This document shows positions 34,038-42,923 of a DNA stretch of 64,000 nt, in pieces; positions within the stretch are counted from its first letter, which is position 1; every line of letters begins with the position of its first letter. Below the pieces are notes generated by a model, which worked only from the letters and a program-made list of their open reading frames with translations, was not told where the DNA came from and searched no databases. The position numbers were made by a program, and so were the translations under genes. This DNA comes from Domibacillus epiphyticus (GTDB lineage: Bacteria; Bacillota; Bacilli; Bacillales; Domibacillaceae), in contig NZ_MSFI01000011.1 of the NCBI RefSeq assembly GCF_001975785.1, forward strand, positions 1-64,000. The letters are read 5' to 3'.

Positions 34038-34934
34038 ATGAAGCATACCCGTTTTGAATTTTCACCGATTGCCAATCGAAAACCTGTAAAACTTCCGAAT
34101 GAAGCGAGAGTGGCTCTTTGGGTTATACCAAACCTTGAACATTTTCATTTTGATCAGCCTTCCACCTCTATCTATGGAGGAACTGCTGGTTTAAAACCCG
34201 ATATTCTGAATTACTCCTGGCGTGATTACGGTGTTCGGGTAGGGGTTTGGCGAATGATGGAAATGATGAAAAAATACAACATTAAAGGGACAGCAGCGCT
34301 TAATTCAGAAGTCTGTGCAGAGTATCCTGAGATCATACAAGCGGGAAAAGAATTAGAGTGGGAATGGATGGGTCATGGCACCACCAATTCGAAACTTATT
34401 ACGAGTATAGAAGAAGCTGAAGAACGCCGATTGATAAAAGATGTACTTGATACGATTGAAGAAAGCACTGGTACAAGGCCAAAAGGCTGGCTTGGGCCCG
34501 CTTTGACAGAAACAATCAATACACCAGATTTACTAAGGGAGGAAGGAATCGAATATTTAGCCGATTGGGTAAATGACGACCAGCCATATCCGATGAATGT
34601 ACGAAATGGGGAGCCGCTGTATTCGATTCCTTACTCTATTGAAGTAAACGATATTACTTCCTTTTTAAGTTTTGGGCATACACCGGAACAGTTTTATCAA
34701 ATGCTTGTTGACCAATTTGACGTCCTTTATGAAGAAGGAAAAACAAATGGGAGAGTTATGTCGATTTGTTTGCATCCGTTCTTGATTGGACATCCATTCA
34801 GAAGCAAGTATCTAGAAAAAGCATTCTCTTATATTACGAGTCATGAAGGCGTTTGGCTGGCAACGGGAAGCGAGATCGTTGACTACTTTAAAACCGCACA
34901 TGAAAAAGATGTCATTGATCAAATGGCAACATAA
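34038..34934 (+). CDS. Polysaccharide deacetylase-family (NodB-fold) hydrolase
   Basis: The product (298 aa) has the NodB/polysaccharide deacetylase fold of the allantoinase PuuE branch, with MGHGTTNS, GWLGPALTET and SICLHPFLIGHPFR segments. There is no signal peptide, so it acts in the cytoplasm, and a cell wall substrate is unlikely. Cytosolic members hydrolyse cyclic or linear amides in nitrogen-compound catabolism. Near an isochorismatase-type amidase it may attack an amide or imide linked to the aromatic route. The substrate is unknown. AAGGGGAG precedes the ATG. Confidence 0.75.
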   Translation: MKHTRFEFSPIANRKPVKLPNEARVALWVIPNLEHFHFDQPSTSIYGGTAGLKPDILNYSWRDYGVRVGVWRMMEMMKKYNIKGTAALNSEVCAEYPEIIQAGKELEWEWMGHGTTNSKLITSIEEAEERRLIKDVLDTIEESTGTRPKGWLGPALTETINTPDLLREEGIEYLADWVNDDQPYPMNVRNGEPLYSIPYSIEVNDITSFLSFGHTPEQFYQMLVDQFDVLYEEGKTNGRVMSICLHPFLIGHPFRSKYLEKAFSYITSHEGVWLATGSEIVDYFKTAHEKDVIDQMAT

Positions 34935-34974
34935 ATGAGGTATTCGTTTTATAGATAAATTAAATAGCACGGAG

Positions 34975-35004
34975 CCGGAGAATCGACTGTTCTCTGGTTT
35001 TTTC
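34975..35004 (+). terminator. Terminator of the deacetylase-like gene
   Basis: CCGGAGAA (34975-34982) and TTCTCTGG (34990-34997) pair with one G-T, followed by six T. Confidence 0.65.
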
Positions 35005-35101
35005 TTTTTTATAAGTCATCATTTCTCATGATTGACAATTGTTTCTTTCGGGACTCTTCGGTAAACTAAGAAAGGTGTATTTGAAAGAGGAGTCGTTTAT
35101 T

Positions 35102-36118
35102 ATGCAGAATATTATTGAAGTAAAGGATTTACGTAAAGAATTTAAATCTCATTCAAGCCGTTCTGGTTTAAAAGGGGCATTTCGCGATTTGCTGACACGC
35201 AATTATAAGGTCATTCCTGCCGTTAACGATATATCTTTCACTGTAACAAAGGGGGAGATGGTTGGATATATTGGAGAAAATGGCGCCGGTAAATCGACCA
35301 GTATTAAAATGCTGACGGGGATATTAAACCCGACTTCAGGCAGTGTCATTGTAAATGGCATGAATCCGCATAAGGAAAGAGAAAAATTCGTGCGGACAAT
35401 TGGGGTGGTATTTGGACAGCGGTCAAATTTATGGTGGGATATCGCAGTCCAGGAATCATTCCGCCTGCTAAAAAAAGTGTATAACGTTCCCGATGATGTT
35501 TACAAGGATCATATGAACCATGTCATTGAATCACTGGACATTGCCCCGCTTCTTGACAAGCCGGTTCGAAAACTGTCGCTTGGCCAAAGAATGAGGTGTG
35601 AGCTTGCTGCAGCACTGCTTCATAATCCTCCGCTATTATTTTTAGATGAGCCGACGATCGGATTGGATGTCCTCGTTAAACTGAAAATACGTGAGTTTCT
35701 GAAAGAAATGAACAAAAAGTATGAAACAACCGTTTTACTGACGACACATGATTTAACAGATATTGAAGCACTTTGCGAGCGTGTTGTCATGCTGGATGAA
35801 GGAAAAATTATTTATGATGGAAAACTGGCAAAGCTCCGTTCCAATTGGGGAGAAGGAAAACAAATTGAATTTCAGTTTGCGGACATTCACGTAAAAAAAG
35901 AAACTTTAGATCCGCTTCTAGCTGATCTTGACGCGGCATGGACACCAGGAAATCAAAAAAATGTGTGGATCGCAAACGTACGTAATGATGAACACATCAT
36001 TTCTGAAGTGATCGGCCGAGTGGTCGCTTCGAATAAAATAACGGATTTAAAAGTACATGAAATCTCGATTGAAGATATCATCCGAAATATTTATGAAGAG
36101 GGAATCATCAATGGCTAA
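35102..36118 (+). CDS. ABC-2 type transporter ATP-binding protein
   Basis: This 338-residue ATPase has Walker A GENGAGKST, the signature LSLGQRMRCELA, Walker B LLFLDEPTIGLDV and the switch His (TTHDLTD). The C-terminal extension of about 90 residues is typical of the NatA/DrrA-like class that works with DUF990-type permeases. The start is the ATG at 35102, with GAGGAG upstream. It overlaps the following permease gene by 8 bases. Export of an unknown compound (drug, lipid or peptide) is the likely role. Confidence 0.9.
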   Translation: MQNIIEVKDLRKEFKSHSSRSGLKGAFRDLLTRNYKVIPAVNDISFTVTKGEMVGYIGENGAGKSTSIKMLTGILNPTSGSVIVNGMNPHKEREKFVRTIGVVFGQRSNLWWDIAVQESFRLLKKVYNVPDDVYKDHMNHVIESLDIAPLLDKPVRKLSLGQRMRCELAAALLHNPPLLFLDEPTIGLDVLVKLKIREFLKEMNKKYETTVLLTTHDLTDIEALCERVVMLDEGKIIYDGKLAKLRSNWGEGKQIEFQFADIHVKKETLDPLLADLDAAWTPGNQKNVWIANVRNDEHIISEVIGRVVASNKITDLKVHEISIEDIIRNIYEEGIING

Positions 36119-36902
36119 ATATATTGAGATGATTCGTATTCGTTTTCTCATGATGCTCGCATACCGGACAAACTATTACAGCGGTATTCTAATTTACAGC
36201 ATTAACATTGGTGCCTACTACTTTCTTTGGAATGCCATTTACGGGGATAAAGGGGCCATTGAAGGAATGACTGCTATCCAGATGACCTCCTATGTCGCAA
36301 TCGCCTGGATGGCTAGAGCGTTTTATTATAACAATATAGACAGGGAAATTGCACAGGAAATTAAAGAAGGCAAGGTAGCGGTTGAATTCATCCGTCCTTA
36401 TAATTATTTATTTATGAAAATGATGCAGGGCCTTGGTGAAGGGATCTTCCGCTTATCTTTTTTTTCAATTCCGGGAATGATCATTGTGGCGCTGGTTTTT
36501 CCAATTACATTCTCTGCGGAACCAGCCGTCTGGCTTCTGTTTGCACTGTCACTCATCTTTAGTTTCACAATTAACATGCAAATCAATTTACTGACGGGTA
36601 TTTTAACCTTTTTCTTTTTCAACAACGCGGGTTTAATTCGAGCAAAGCGGGTCATTATTGATCTTTTTTCTGGACTGCTTTTGCCGATCAGTTTCTATCC
36701 CGGATGGGCCCAGCATGTGATGGGCTACCTGCCTTTTCAAGCGATCAGCTATATACCGAGCATGATTTTCACGGAAAGTTTTACTGGTACGGAAATAGTG
36801 AACGCGATCTTCTTCCAAATCCTCTGGGCATTGATTTTAATCGCGCCAATTCAAGTACTGTGGCTTATCGCAAAAAAACAGCTTGTTGTTCAGGGAGGTT
36901 GA
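36111..36902 (+). CDS. ABC-2 family permease (first)
   Basis: A six-helix permease of 263 residues of the ABC-2/DUF990 group (MAKYIEMIRIRFLMMLAYRTNYYSG at the start). It starts at the ATG at 36111 inside the end of the ATPase gene, a clear sign of translational coupling. It would form a heterodimeric membrane pore with the next gene product. The substrate is unknown. Confidence 0.85.
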   Translation: MAKYIEMIRIRFLMMLAYRTNYYSGILIYSINIGAYYFLWNAIYGDKGAIEGMTAIQMTSYVAIAWMARAFYYNNIDREIAQEIKEGKVAVEFIRPYNYLFMKMMQGLGEGIFRLSFFSIPGMIIVALVFPITFSAEPAVWLLFALSLIFSFTINMQINLLTGILTFFFFNNAGLIRAKRVIIDLFSGLLLPISFYPGWAQHVMGYLPFQAISYIPSMIFTESFTGTEIVNAIFFQILWALILIAPIQVLWLIAKKQLVVQGG

Positions 36903-36905
36903 AAT

Positions 36906-37691
36906 ATGAAATATGCAACGGTCTTTTTTCAATATATCGCTCAATATTTAAAATCCCGCTTAACGTACCGGACGGATATGGTCGTTGAAATTGTTTCTGA
37001 TTTGCTTTTTCAAGCAGTCAATTTAGTTTTTATTTTGGTGGTCTTTGACCACACATCATTTTTGAACGGCTGGACGCGTGAAGAAATCATTTTTATTTAC
37101 GGTTTTTTCCTCGTGCCGTTTGCCATATTTGGCGCTTTTTTTAACATCTGGGACTTTAATGAGCGCTACATCATGAAAGGAGAAATGGATCGAATTTTAA
37201 CTCGTCCCATTCATAGCCTGTTTCAAATTATTTTAGAACGCATGGAGCTTGAATCCCTTTTTGGAATGATAACGGGTATATTCGTCATGTTCTATGCAGG
37301 ACGCCAGCTGGATATAAGCTTTTCATGGTACGATCCGTTTATCTTTATCACCTTAGCATTAGGGGGAGCGTTCGTATATGCGGCTATTTTTGTCCTCATC
37401 GCGAGCATCAGTTTTTGGTCCGACAGCCCGACAAGCATTATGCCGATGATGTACAATATCGGGAACTATGGCCGTTATCCTGTTGACATCTATAACAATG
37501 TCATCCGTTTTATCCTGACATGGATCTTGCCTTTTGCCTTTGTAGGAGTGTATCCATCTGCCTATTTTTTAGGGAGAGAAGAGTGGTATAGCTATGCTTT
37601 TATGACCCCTGTAATGGGCATTGTGTTTTTTGCTGTTTCGGTCTTTGTATGGAACGTGGGCGTTACAAAGTACAGAGGAGCAGGCAATTAA
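36906..37691 (+). CDS. ABC-2 family permease (second)
   Basis: The product (261 aa) is a six-helix permease with the same ABC-2/DUF990 pattern (QYIAQYLKSRLTYRTDMVVEI, ending VGVTKYRGAGN). It begins 3 bases after the first permease gene with CAGGGAGG upstream. Together with the ATPase and first permease it completes one exporter, and a terminator closes the operon. Confidence 0.85.
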   Translation: MKYATVFFQYIAQYLKSRLTYRTDMVVEIVSDLLFQAVNLVFILVVFDHTSFLNGWTREEIIFIYGFFLVPFAIFGAFFNIWDFNERYIMKGEMDRILTRPIHSLFQIILERMELESLFGMITGIFVMFYAGRQLDISFSWYDPFIFITLALGGAFVYAAIFVLIASISFWSDSPTSIMPMMYNIGNYGRYPVDIYNNVIRFILTWILPFAFVGVYPSAYFLGREEWYSYAFMTPVMGIVFFAVSVFVWNVGVTKYRGAGN

Positions 37692-37705
37692 TTAAATCAT
37701 CTAAT

Positions 37706-37754
37706 AACTCTAACGTTGTTCACCTTTTTTAGGCAATACTGTTAGGGTTTTTTA
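37706..37754 (+). terminator. Terminator of the ABC exporter operon
   Basis: AACTCTAAC (37706-37714) and GTTAGGGTT (37741-37749) form a stem with one G-T pair, followed by a T run. Confidence 0.65.
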
Positions 37755-37863
37755 TACATAACATTATAGGAAAAAAGTTCAATTTTTCAGGTTTTATGTT
37801 TTATAGTCCCCAAAACTGTGAAAAGTGTTTAATGGAATCATTATGTCAGGAAGGGGAGAAAAC

Positions 37864-38481
37864 ATGAAACGCTGGCCTTTTTTTCTTTTTGTGTTCGCTA
37901 TAATCCTGCTATTGGGTGCTTGTAGTGATGCAGAAGAAACTGAAATTTCAACTGAGGACGCGGATGCCAATACGACAACGAATGCATTAGAGGAAAGTAC
38001 TGAGAGTACAGACGGCCAACAATCTGTTGGCGAAACAGCTACTGCTGAATTAACGAACGGTTCAGGCGAAAAAATTGGAACGGCCGAATTGCAGCAAACG
38101 GACAAAGGGGTTCTCATTCGTTTACAAGCATCAGATCTGACGCCAGGTACACATGGTTTTCACATTCATGAAACCGGCAAATGTGAGGCGCCAGATTTTG
38201 AATCAGCTGGCGGACATTTTAATCCAACAGATGCAAGCCACGGATTCAATCACGAAGAAGGGCCTCATGCAGGAGATCTACCTAACATTGAAGTAGCTGA
38301 GGATGGCAGGGTTCAAGAAGAAGTAACAGCAGAGCATGTTACGTTAGAGGGCGGAAAAAATAATTCGTTGTTCGGGTCTGCTGGTACGGCATTTGTGATT
38401 CATGAAAAAGCGGACGACAATCAATCACAGCCTTCCGGCAATGCGGGCGCCCGCATTGCATGCGGCGTAATTAGCGAATAA
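37864..38481 (+). CDS. Cu-Zn superoxide dismutase-like lipoprotein
   Basis: A 205-residue lipoprotein with signal peptide and lipobox LLGAC, an acidic Thr-rich linker (about residues 25-55) and a C-terminal SOD_Cu domain. All metal ligands are visible: HGFHIHE, GGHFNP, ASHGF, GPHAGDLPN and FVIHEKADD, along with the active-site Arg in GARIACG. It should therefore dismutate superoxide at the outer face of the membrane. The start at 37864 follows GGAAGGGGAG. Confidence 0.88.
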   Translation: MKRWPFFLFVFAIILLLGACSDAEETEISTEDADANTTTNALEESTESTDGQQSVGETATAELTNGSGEKIGTAELQQTDKGVLIRLQASDLTPGTHGFHIHETGKCEAPDFESAGGHFNPTDASHGFNHEEGPHAGDLPNIEVAEDGRVQEEVTAEHVTLEGGKNNSLFGSAGTAFVIHEKADDNQSQPSGNAGARIACGVISE

Positions 38482-38502
38482 ATGGTTAACTGAAACAACT
38501 GT

Positions 38503-38546
38503 AAGCGATCTTGGATATTCCGAATGGATACCAAGATCGCTTTTTC
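38503..38546. terminator. Terminator after the superoxide dismutase gene
   Basis: AAGCGATCTTGG (38503-38514) pairs perfectly with CCAAGATCGCTT (38531-38542), with a T run on the plus strand. Confidence 0.8.
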
Positions 38547-38582
38547 TAATTTGTATTCCACATAACCAAAGAGCAGCTCTCA

Positions 38583-38825
38583 TTACCAAACCTGTGCTAC
38601 TTGTGCTGCTTGAGCGGCCTCCCACACAGGTAAAACAGTAAATCCATCATTTTTCGCAGTCTCCCAATTTTCATCACCTATTCGAAGTCCTATCACAACA
38701 TCAATTCCGTGATTTCTAAGAAACTGCGCCCGCTGCTGACCCCCATTATCTTGGTAGCCAAGAATTGCGATAGTCTTATTCCTATAGCAGTTAATAATCA
38801 TTTGTTCAAATTCTTTATCATTCAT
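38583..38825 (-). CDS. Rossmann-fold fragment resembling the N-terminus of ketol-acid reductoisomerase
   Basis: This is an 80-residue frame with TIAILGYQDNGGQQRAQFLRNHGIDVVIGLR and ENWETAKNDGFTVLPVWEAA. These follow the NADP-binding domain of IlvC up to the point where IlvC continues into ADVVMIL. Here the frame ends in AAQVAQVW and stop. The glycine pattern of the dinucleotide site is altered (GYQDNGG instead of GYGSQG). It has a plausible ribosome binding site (AGAAAGAAGGCAGG). It may be a decayed ilvC copy or a small stand-alone NAD(P)-binding protein; it cannot be a working reductoisomerase. Confidence 0.6.
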   Translation of the reverse strand: MNDKEFEQMIINCYRNKTIAILGYQDNGGQQRAQFLRNHGIDVVIGLRIGDENWETAKNDGFTVLPVWEAAQAAQVAQVW

Positions 38826-39006
38826 TTTCCTGCCTTCTTTCTATAATGTACTATCGAATCTTTTAATAGTTAGTTTCTTTAAATTTTACATGCGTCTTTT
38901 CACAAAAACAAATTGATGCTTTTAATCACACCTATTAAATTGCTTAATAGTCTTTTTTCCCTAAAGCTATTATCTTCTTCTATAGCCCAGATAAAAAGAA
39001 TCAATT

Positions 39007-39020
39007 TGAAAACGCTTTAT
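39007..39020 (+). promoter_or_regulatory. Probable cre site before the second Rieske gene
   Basis: TGAAAACGCTTTAT matches the CcpA cre consensus except at one position. It lies 52 bases before the start codon of the oxygenase gene, so glucose repression of this unit is plausible. Confidence 0.45.
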
Positions 39021-39071
39021 TGTTATATGAAAATGGTATAGAGAAGTTTATTTAAAGGGGGAGGAACATAT

Positions 39072-40352
39072 ATGCTTTCGATGAACGATAATGAACTTTT
39101 AACAAAAACAGGACCTGGAACCGCAATGGGAAATGTATTAAGACAATATTGGATTCCAGCATTTTTATCTGAGGAACTTCCTCATCCTGATTGTCCACCT
39201 GTTAGAGTAAAACTGTTAGGTGAAGAATTAATCGGTTATCGTGACACGAATGGAGAGATCGGTTTACTCGATGAATTTTGCCCTCATCGTAAAGTATCTC
39301 TCTTTTACGGCCGCAATGAAGAATGCGGACTTAGATGCGCCTACCATGGATGGAAATTCGATACTGAAGGAAACTGCGTAGACCTCCCTTCAGAACCAGC
39401 GGAAAGCAAATTTAAAAACAAAGTGAAAATTAAATCATATCCATGTGAAGAGCGCGGAGGAGTGATCTGGACGTACATGGGACCGCCAGAATCAAAACCT
39501 GAACTTCCCGAACAAGAATGGATGATGGTGACAGATAAACAGCGCCATCTATCAAAAAAAATTCAGGAATGCAACTACTTCCAGGCGTTAGAAGGCGGGA
39601 TTGATTCCAGTCATGTATCGATTCTCCATTCCGGTTCAGTTGGTGCATTAGGTGTATCGAAAAAAAGCAGCAGTACGTCATTATTAGCAAGAGATACAGC
39701 CCCTCGTTTTGAAGTGGTCGATACAGATTATGGACTGTTAATCGGAGCCAGAAGAGAAGCGGATGAGGATCACTTTTACTGGAGAATTACTCAATTCTTA
39801 ATGCCTTGGTATACAATGATTCCTCCATTTGGCGGCGCTCCACGCGGCGGTCATGCATGGGTGCCAATCGACGATGAACATTGTTGGGTATGGAGCTGGA
39901 GCTGGACACCAGATCGTGACTTAACGGAAGATGAAATTAAACAAATGAAAACAGGGGCAGGCATACACCCATCGTTGATTCCAGGTTCGTTCCGGACCGT
40001 TGCGAACAAAGATAACGACTTCTTGATTGACCGGGACATGCAAAAAAGAGGGGAATCATTTGCGGGTATATTCGGTGTCGGAATGGAAGATCATGCTGTT
40101 CAAGTAAGTGCTGGCGCTATTGTAGATCGATCTCAGGAAAAGTTAGGAACAAGTGATACAGCCATTATCAAAGCTCGTCAATGCCTGCTGAAGGCTGCGA
40201 AATTCCTTGAGGAAGGAAAAAGGCTGCCGGCTTTAGATCCAGATACACATCGAATTCGTTCTGCTTCCGTTTTACTTCCAAAAGGCGTTCCTTTCCAAGA
40301 AGGCGCGAAAGAAGCGCTGGCACTAACGGAAAAAGATTTCGAGGCCGTTTAA
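39072..40352 (+). CDS. Rieske non-haem iron oxygenase, phthalate 4,5-dioxygenase type (copy 2)
   Basis: The 426-residue oxygenase has Rieske ligands Cys 70, His 72, Cys 89 and His 92 (FCPHRK, CAYHGW) and catalytic His 181 and His 186 (SSHVSILH). The N-terminus (NELLTKTGPGTAMGNVLRQYWIPAFLSEELP) follows the Pht3/LigXa type closely. It is related to the copy at 26915 but clearly a different subgroup. It has no reductase or ferredoxin next to it, so it probably borrows the pair at 30.4-31.7 kb. AAGGGGGAGG precedes the ATG. The substrate is not determined. Confidence 0.87.
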   Translation: MLSMNDNELLTKTGPGTAMGNVLRQYWIPAFLSEELPHPDCPPVRVKLLGEELIGYRDTNGEIGLLDEFCPHRKVSLFYGRNEECGLRCAYHGWKFDTEGNCVDLPSEPAESKFKNKVKIKSYPCEERGGVIWTYMGPPESKPELPEQEWMMVTDKQRHLSKKIQECNYFQALEGGIDSSHVSILHSGSVGALGVSKKSSSTSLLARDTAPRFEVVDTDYGLLIGARREADEDHFYWRITQFLMPWYTMIPPFGGAPRGGHAWVPIDDEHCWVWSWSWTPDRDLTEDEIKQMKTGAGIHPSLIPGSFRTVANKDNDFLIDRDMQKRGESFAGIFGVGMEDHAVQVSAGAIVDRSQEKLGTSDTAIIKARQCLLKAAKFLEEGKRLPALDPDTHRIRSASVLLPKGVPFQEGAKEALALTEKDFEAV

Positions 40353-40376
40353 ATAAAAGAGAAAGGTGGCTGGATA

Positions 40377-41474
40377 ATGATGATTGAAACGACATTAGCG
40401 GCTGTTGCAACAGAAACGAAACAAACAGAGATTAAAGAAGTCTCTTTACCTGATACAGATTCAACAGCCGGCATTTTAAAAGTGGAAATTGTCGGTGTCT
40501 GCGGAACCGATGTTTCTTATTACAATCAGTTAAAAGCACCGATGATTTTAGGACATCATGTAGTTGGTCATATTCATAAAATTGGTGATGCCGCATCCAA
40601 ACGCTGGGGTGTCAAAGAAGGAGATCGCATTGTAATGGAGGAGTACATCCCATGCGGCCAATGCGAGCTGTGCAGAACAGGTTTCTATCGTTTATGTCCG
40701 GACACAAATCCAAAGATGGATGGAATTAGATACGGAGCCACTCCACTTGACACTGAACCGTCCCTATATGGTGGTTTTAGTCAATATATGTATCTCCATC
40801 CGAATGCGGTCATTCACATATTGCCAGACCATGTACCGGCTGTGGAAGCTGCCCTGGCATTACCGCTTTCAAATGGCTTTGAATGGATGAGAATTATTGG
40901 GGGAGTTGGCCCTGGAGACACCGTCGTCATACAAGGTCCTGGACAGCAAGGTCTTGCCTGTGCTTTAGCAGCGAAAGCCGCTGGTGCGGAAACGGTCATT
41001 ATGACTGGCCGTCAAAGCAGTTTGGAAAGGTTGAACCTTGCTCTTGAATTAGGTGCCGATTATACAGTAAATGTGAGTTCAGAAAACTTGGTCGAACGTG
41101 TGAAAGACATAACGAATGGAAAAATGGCTGACCTGGTCATTGATGTCACGAGTGGTGGAACGGATCCCGTTGTATCTTCATTAGAATCCGCAAAAACCGG
41201 TGGTCTCGTTTTGTTAGGCGCTTTAAAAGGAAAACGATTTGATGACTTTGACCTCGATATCATTTATAACAAGAGTTTAACAATTAAAGGAGTGCGAGGG
41301 CACAGTTATAAGTCCGTACAGATGGCTGTAGAATTCATTTCTTCAGGTAAATTCCCGCTCGCTAAAATGAATTCACATAATTATTCGCTGCATGAAACAG
41401 ATCTGGCATTAAGAACGGCTGCAGGTGAAATGGATCCATCCCGTTTACTCGTTACCGTTTCACCGTGGCAATAA
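40377..41474 (+). CDS. Zinc-dependent medium-chain alcohol dehydrogenase
   Basis: A 365-residue MDR dehydrogenase. Catalytic zinc ligands are seen in CGTD and GHHVVG, and the four structural-zinc Cys in PCGQCELCRTGFYRLC. The NAD(P) motif is GPGQQGLACALAA. Start ATGs at 40377 and 40380 follow GAAAGGTGG. It is 24 bases after the second Rieske gene and probably co-transcribed. It may oxidise an alcohol or dihydrodiol product of that oxygenase. Confidence 0.85.
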   Translation: MMIETTLAAVATETKQTEIKEVSLPDTDSTAGILKVEIVGVCGTDVSYYNQLKAPMILGHHVVGHIHKIGDAASKRWGVKEGDRIVMEEYIPCGQCELCRTGFYRLCPDTNPKMDGIRYGATPLDTEPSLYGGFSQYMYLHPNAVIHILPDHVPAVEAALALPLSNGFEWMRIIGGVGPGDTVVIQGPGQQGLACALAAKAAGAETVIMTGRQSSLERLNLALELGADYTVNVSSENLVERVKDITNGKMADLVIDVTSGGTDPVVSSLESAKTGGLVLLGALKGKRFDDFDLDIIYNKSLTIKGVRGHSYKSVQMAVEFISSGKFPLAKMNSHNYSLHETDLALRTAAGEMDPSRLLVTVSPWQ

Positions 41475-41505
41475 AGTTGTAAAAAAGACATTATCAACAA
41501 AAGAC

Positions 41506-41542
41506 AAACCCATTTCAATAGTTTGAAATGGGTTTCTTTTTA
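41506..41542 (+). terminator. Terminator of the Rieske/alcohol dehydrogenase unit
   Basis: AAACCCATTTCAA (41506-41518) pairs perfectly with TTGAAATGGGTTT (41523-41535), followed by T-rich sequence. Confidence 0.8.
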
Positions 41543-41586
41543 TTTAAAATTCTATAGTTACTATCTTATGTCAACGATAAGAAATG

Positions 41587-41629
41587 AAAAAAGTCTCAAT
41601 AGTCTAGCATGAACTATTGAGACTTTTTT
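41587..41629. terminator. Terminator of the DctPQM operon
   Basis: AAAAAAGTCTCAATAGT (41587-41603) and ACTATTGAGACTTTTTT (41613-41629) are perfectly complementary. It lies just after the stop codon of the minus-strand dctM-like gene and can work in both directions. Confidence 0.85.
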
Positions 41630-41648
41630 ATATATATTAAACGATGAC

Positions 41649-42923
41649 TTAAGAAAATAGACTAGGTATCCACAAAACGAGTGTTGGCAGATAGGTTAAA
41701 ATGAACAGAACAACTACTGATACACCTAAGAAAGGCCATATTTGCCTTATTAAAGGTTCGAGTTTTACCTCTCCTACACTGGAGGCAACAAATAAGCCAG
41801 CCCCTACTGGAGGCGTTAAACTCCCAATCACAGTGTTAATACAAATAATAACACCAAGGTGAACAAGATCAATTTCAAACAATTTGGCGATCGGAACTAA
41901 AATCGGAACGAGAATAACAATGGAAGCAATCCCATCCATAATCATGCCAACAAGAAGCAAAAAAATGTTTAATATTAATAAAAATATAAGAGGATTCTCT
42001 GTAATGGAACCCATCCATGCCGCAAGAACTTGCGGTACCCGTTCAAAGGTAAGAACAAGACCAAATAAATTTGCCATAGCCAATAAAAGTGTAACTGTAG
42101 CGGTAGATCTTGCCGTATTAAGAAAGACCGTCGGAATATCCGCCCACTTTAATTCCCGATATAATAAGATGCCCACTACAAATGCAAGCGCACAAGCTAT
42201 GGCTGCTGATTCTGTGGCAGTGAAAATCCCTAACGTTATGCCCAAAATGATAATAGCAGGAACAAGCAATGCTGGTATAACTTGAATTGTTGCACTCCAC
42301 ATTTCTTTTACTGGACGTTTTTCGGATTTAGGAAAATTATTTTTATAGCCCAAGTAAGCGATAAGCAATGAAAATCCAATCGTTAAAATAATGCCAGGCA
42401 GTATACCCGCCAAAAACATTTTACTGACGGAAGTACCTGCGCCAACGCTGTAAAGAATGAAAAGCATGCTTGGCGGAATGATTGGACCCAGCATGGCCGC
42501 AGCTGCTGTAGTGGCTGCACTAAATTCTTTCGTATATCCTTCTTTTTGCATTGCAGGGACCATTACACGGCTCATCATGGCTGTTTGTGCCAAGGACGAA
42601 CCTAAAATTGATGATAAAAACATGTTCGCAATAATATTTACATAGGCTAGGCCGCCTTTAAAGTGGCCAAACAGTGTTTGAGAAAATTGAATTAACCGAC
42701 TCGTGATTCCCCCCAGGTTCATTAACTCCCCTGCCAGCATAAATAATGGGATCGCAAGCAAGCCGTGCGTTTCTATTCCAGAGTATAATCTTTGCGGCAT
42801 TGTTTCTAAAAGAGCTAAATCTCCGCTGACTGCTACATAGACGACACTCGCTAATCCTAAGACAATAGAAATTGGCACACCGATCATCAGCAATAAAGCA
42901 AAAGAGCTCATCGTAATAGCCAT
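41649..42923 (-). CDS. TRAP transporter large permease (DctM type)
   Basis: A 424-residue, 12-helix protein of the DctM/YiaN family with LLAIPLFMLAGELMNLGGIT, AAAMLGPIIPPSMLFILY and TPPVGAGLFVASSV segments. It is the membrane channel of a three-part TRAP uptake system. The ATG directly follows the stop codon of the small subunit gene, whose last codons contain its GAGGTG ribosome binding site. The substrate is probably an organic acid used by the adjacent oxygenase module. Confidence 0.92.
   Translation of the reverse strand: MAITMSSFALLLMIGVPISIVLGLASVVYVAVSGDLALLETMPQRLYSGIETHGLLAIPLFMLAGELMNLGGITSRLIQFSQTLFGHFKGGLAYVNIIANMFLSSILGSSLAQTAMMSRVMVPAMQKEGYTKEFSAATTAAAAMLGPIIPPSMLFILYSVGAGTSVSKMFLAGILPGIILTIGFSLLIAYLGYKNNFPKSEKRPVKEMWSATIQVIPALLVPAIIILGITLGIFTATESAAIACALAFVVGILLYRELKWADIPTVFLNTARSTATVTLLLAMANLFGLVLTFERVPQVLAAWMGSITENPLIFLLILNIFLLLVGMIMDGIASIVILVPILVPIAKLFEIDLVHLGVIICINTVIGSLTPPVGAGLFVASSVGEVKLEPLIRQIWPFLGVSVVVLFILTYLPTLVLWIPSLFS

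Noticed and set aside
38583-38825. Functional ketol-acid reductoisomerase
   Set aside because: Only part of the N-terminal domain is present; the catalytic knotted domain is absent.
39001-39060. Sixth copy of the 34-bp operator before the second Rieske gene
   Set aside because: TTATTGTTATATGAAAATGG shows only loose similarity and lacks the GTTGTATA half.
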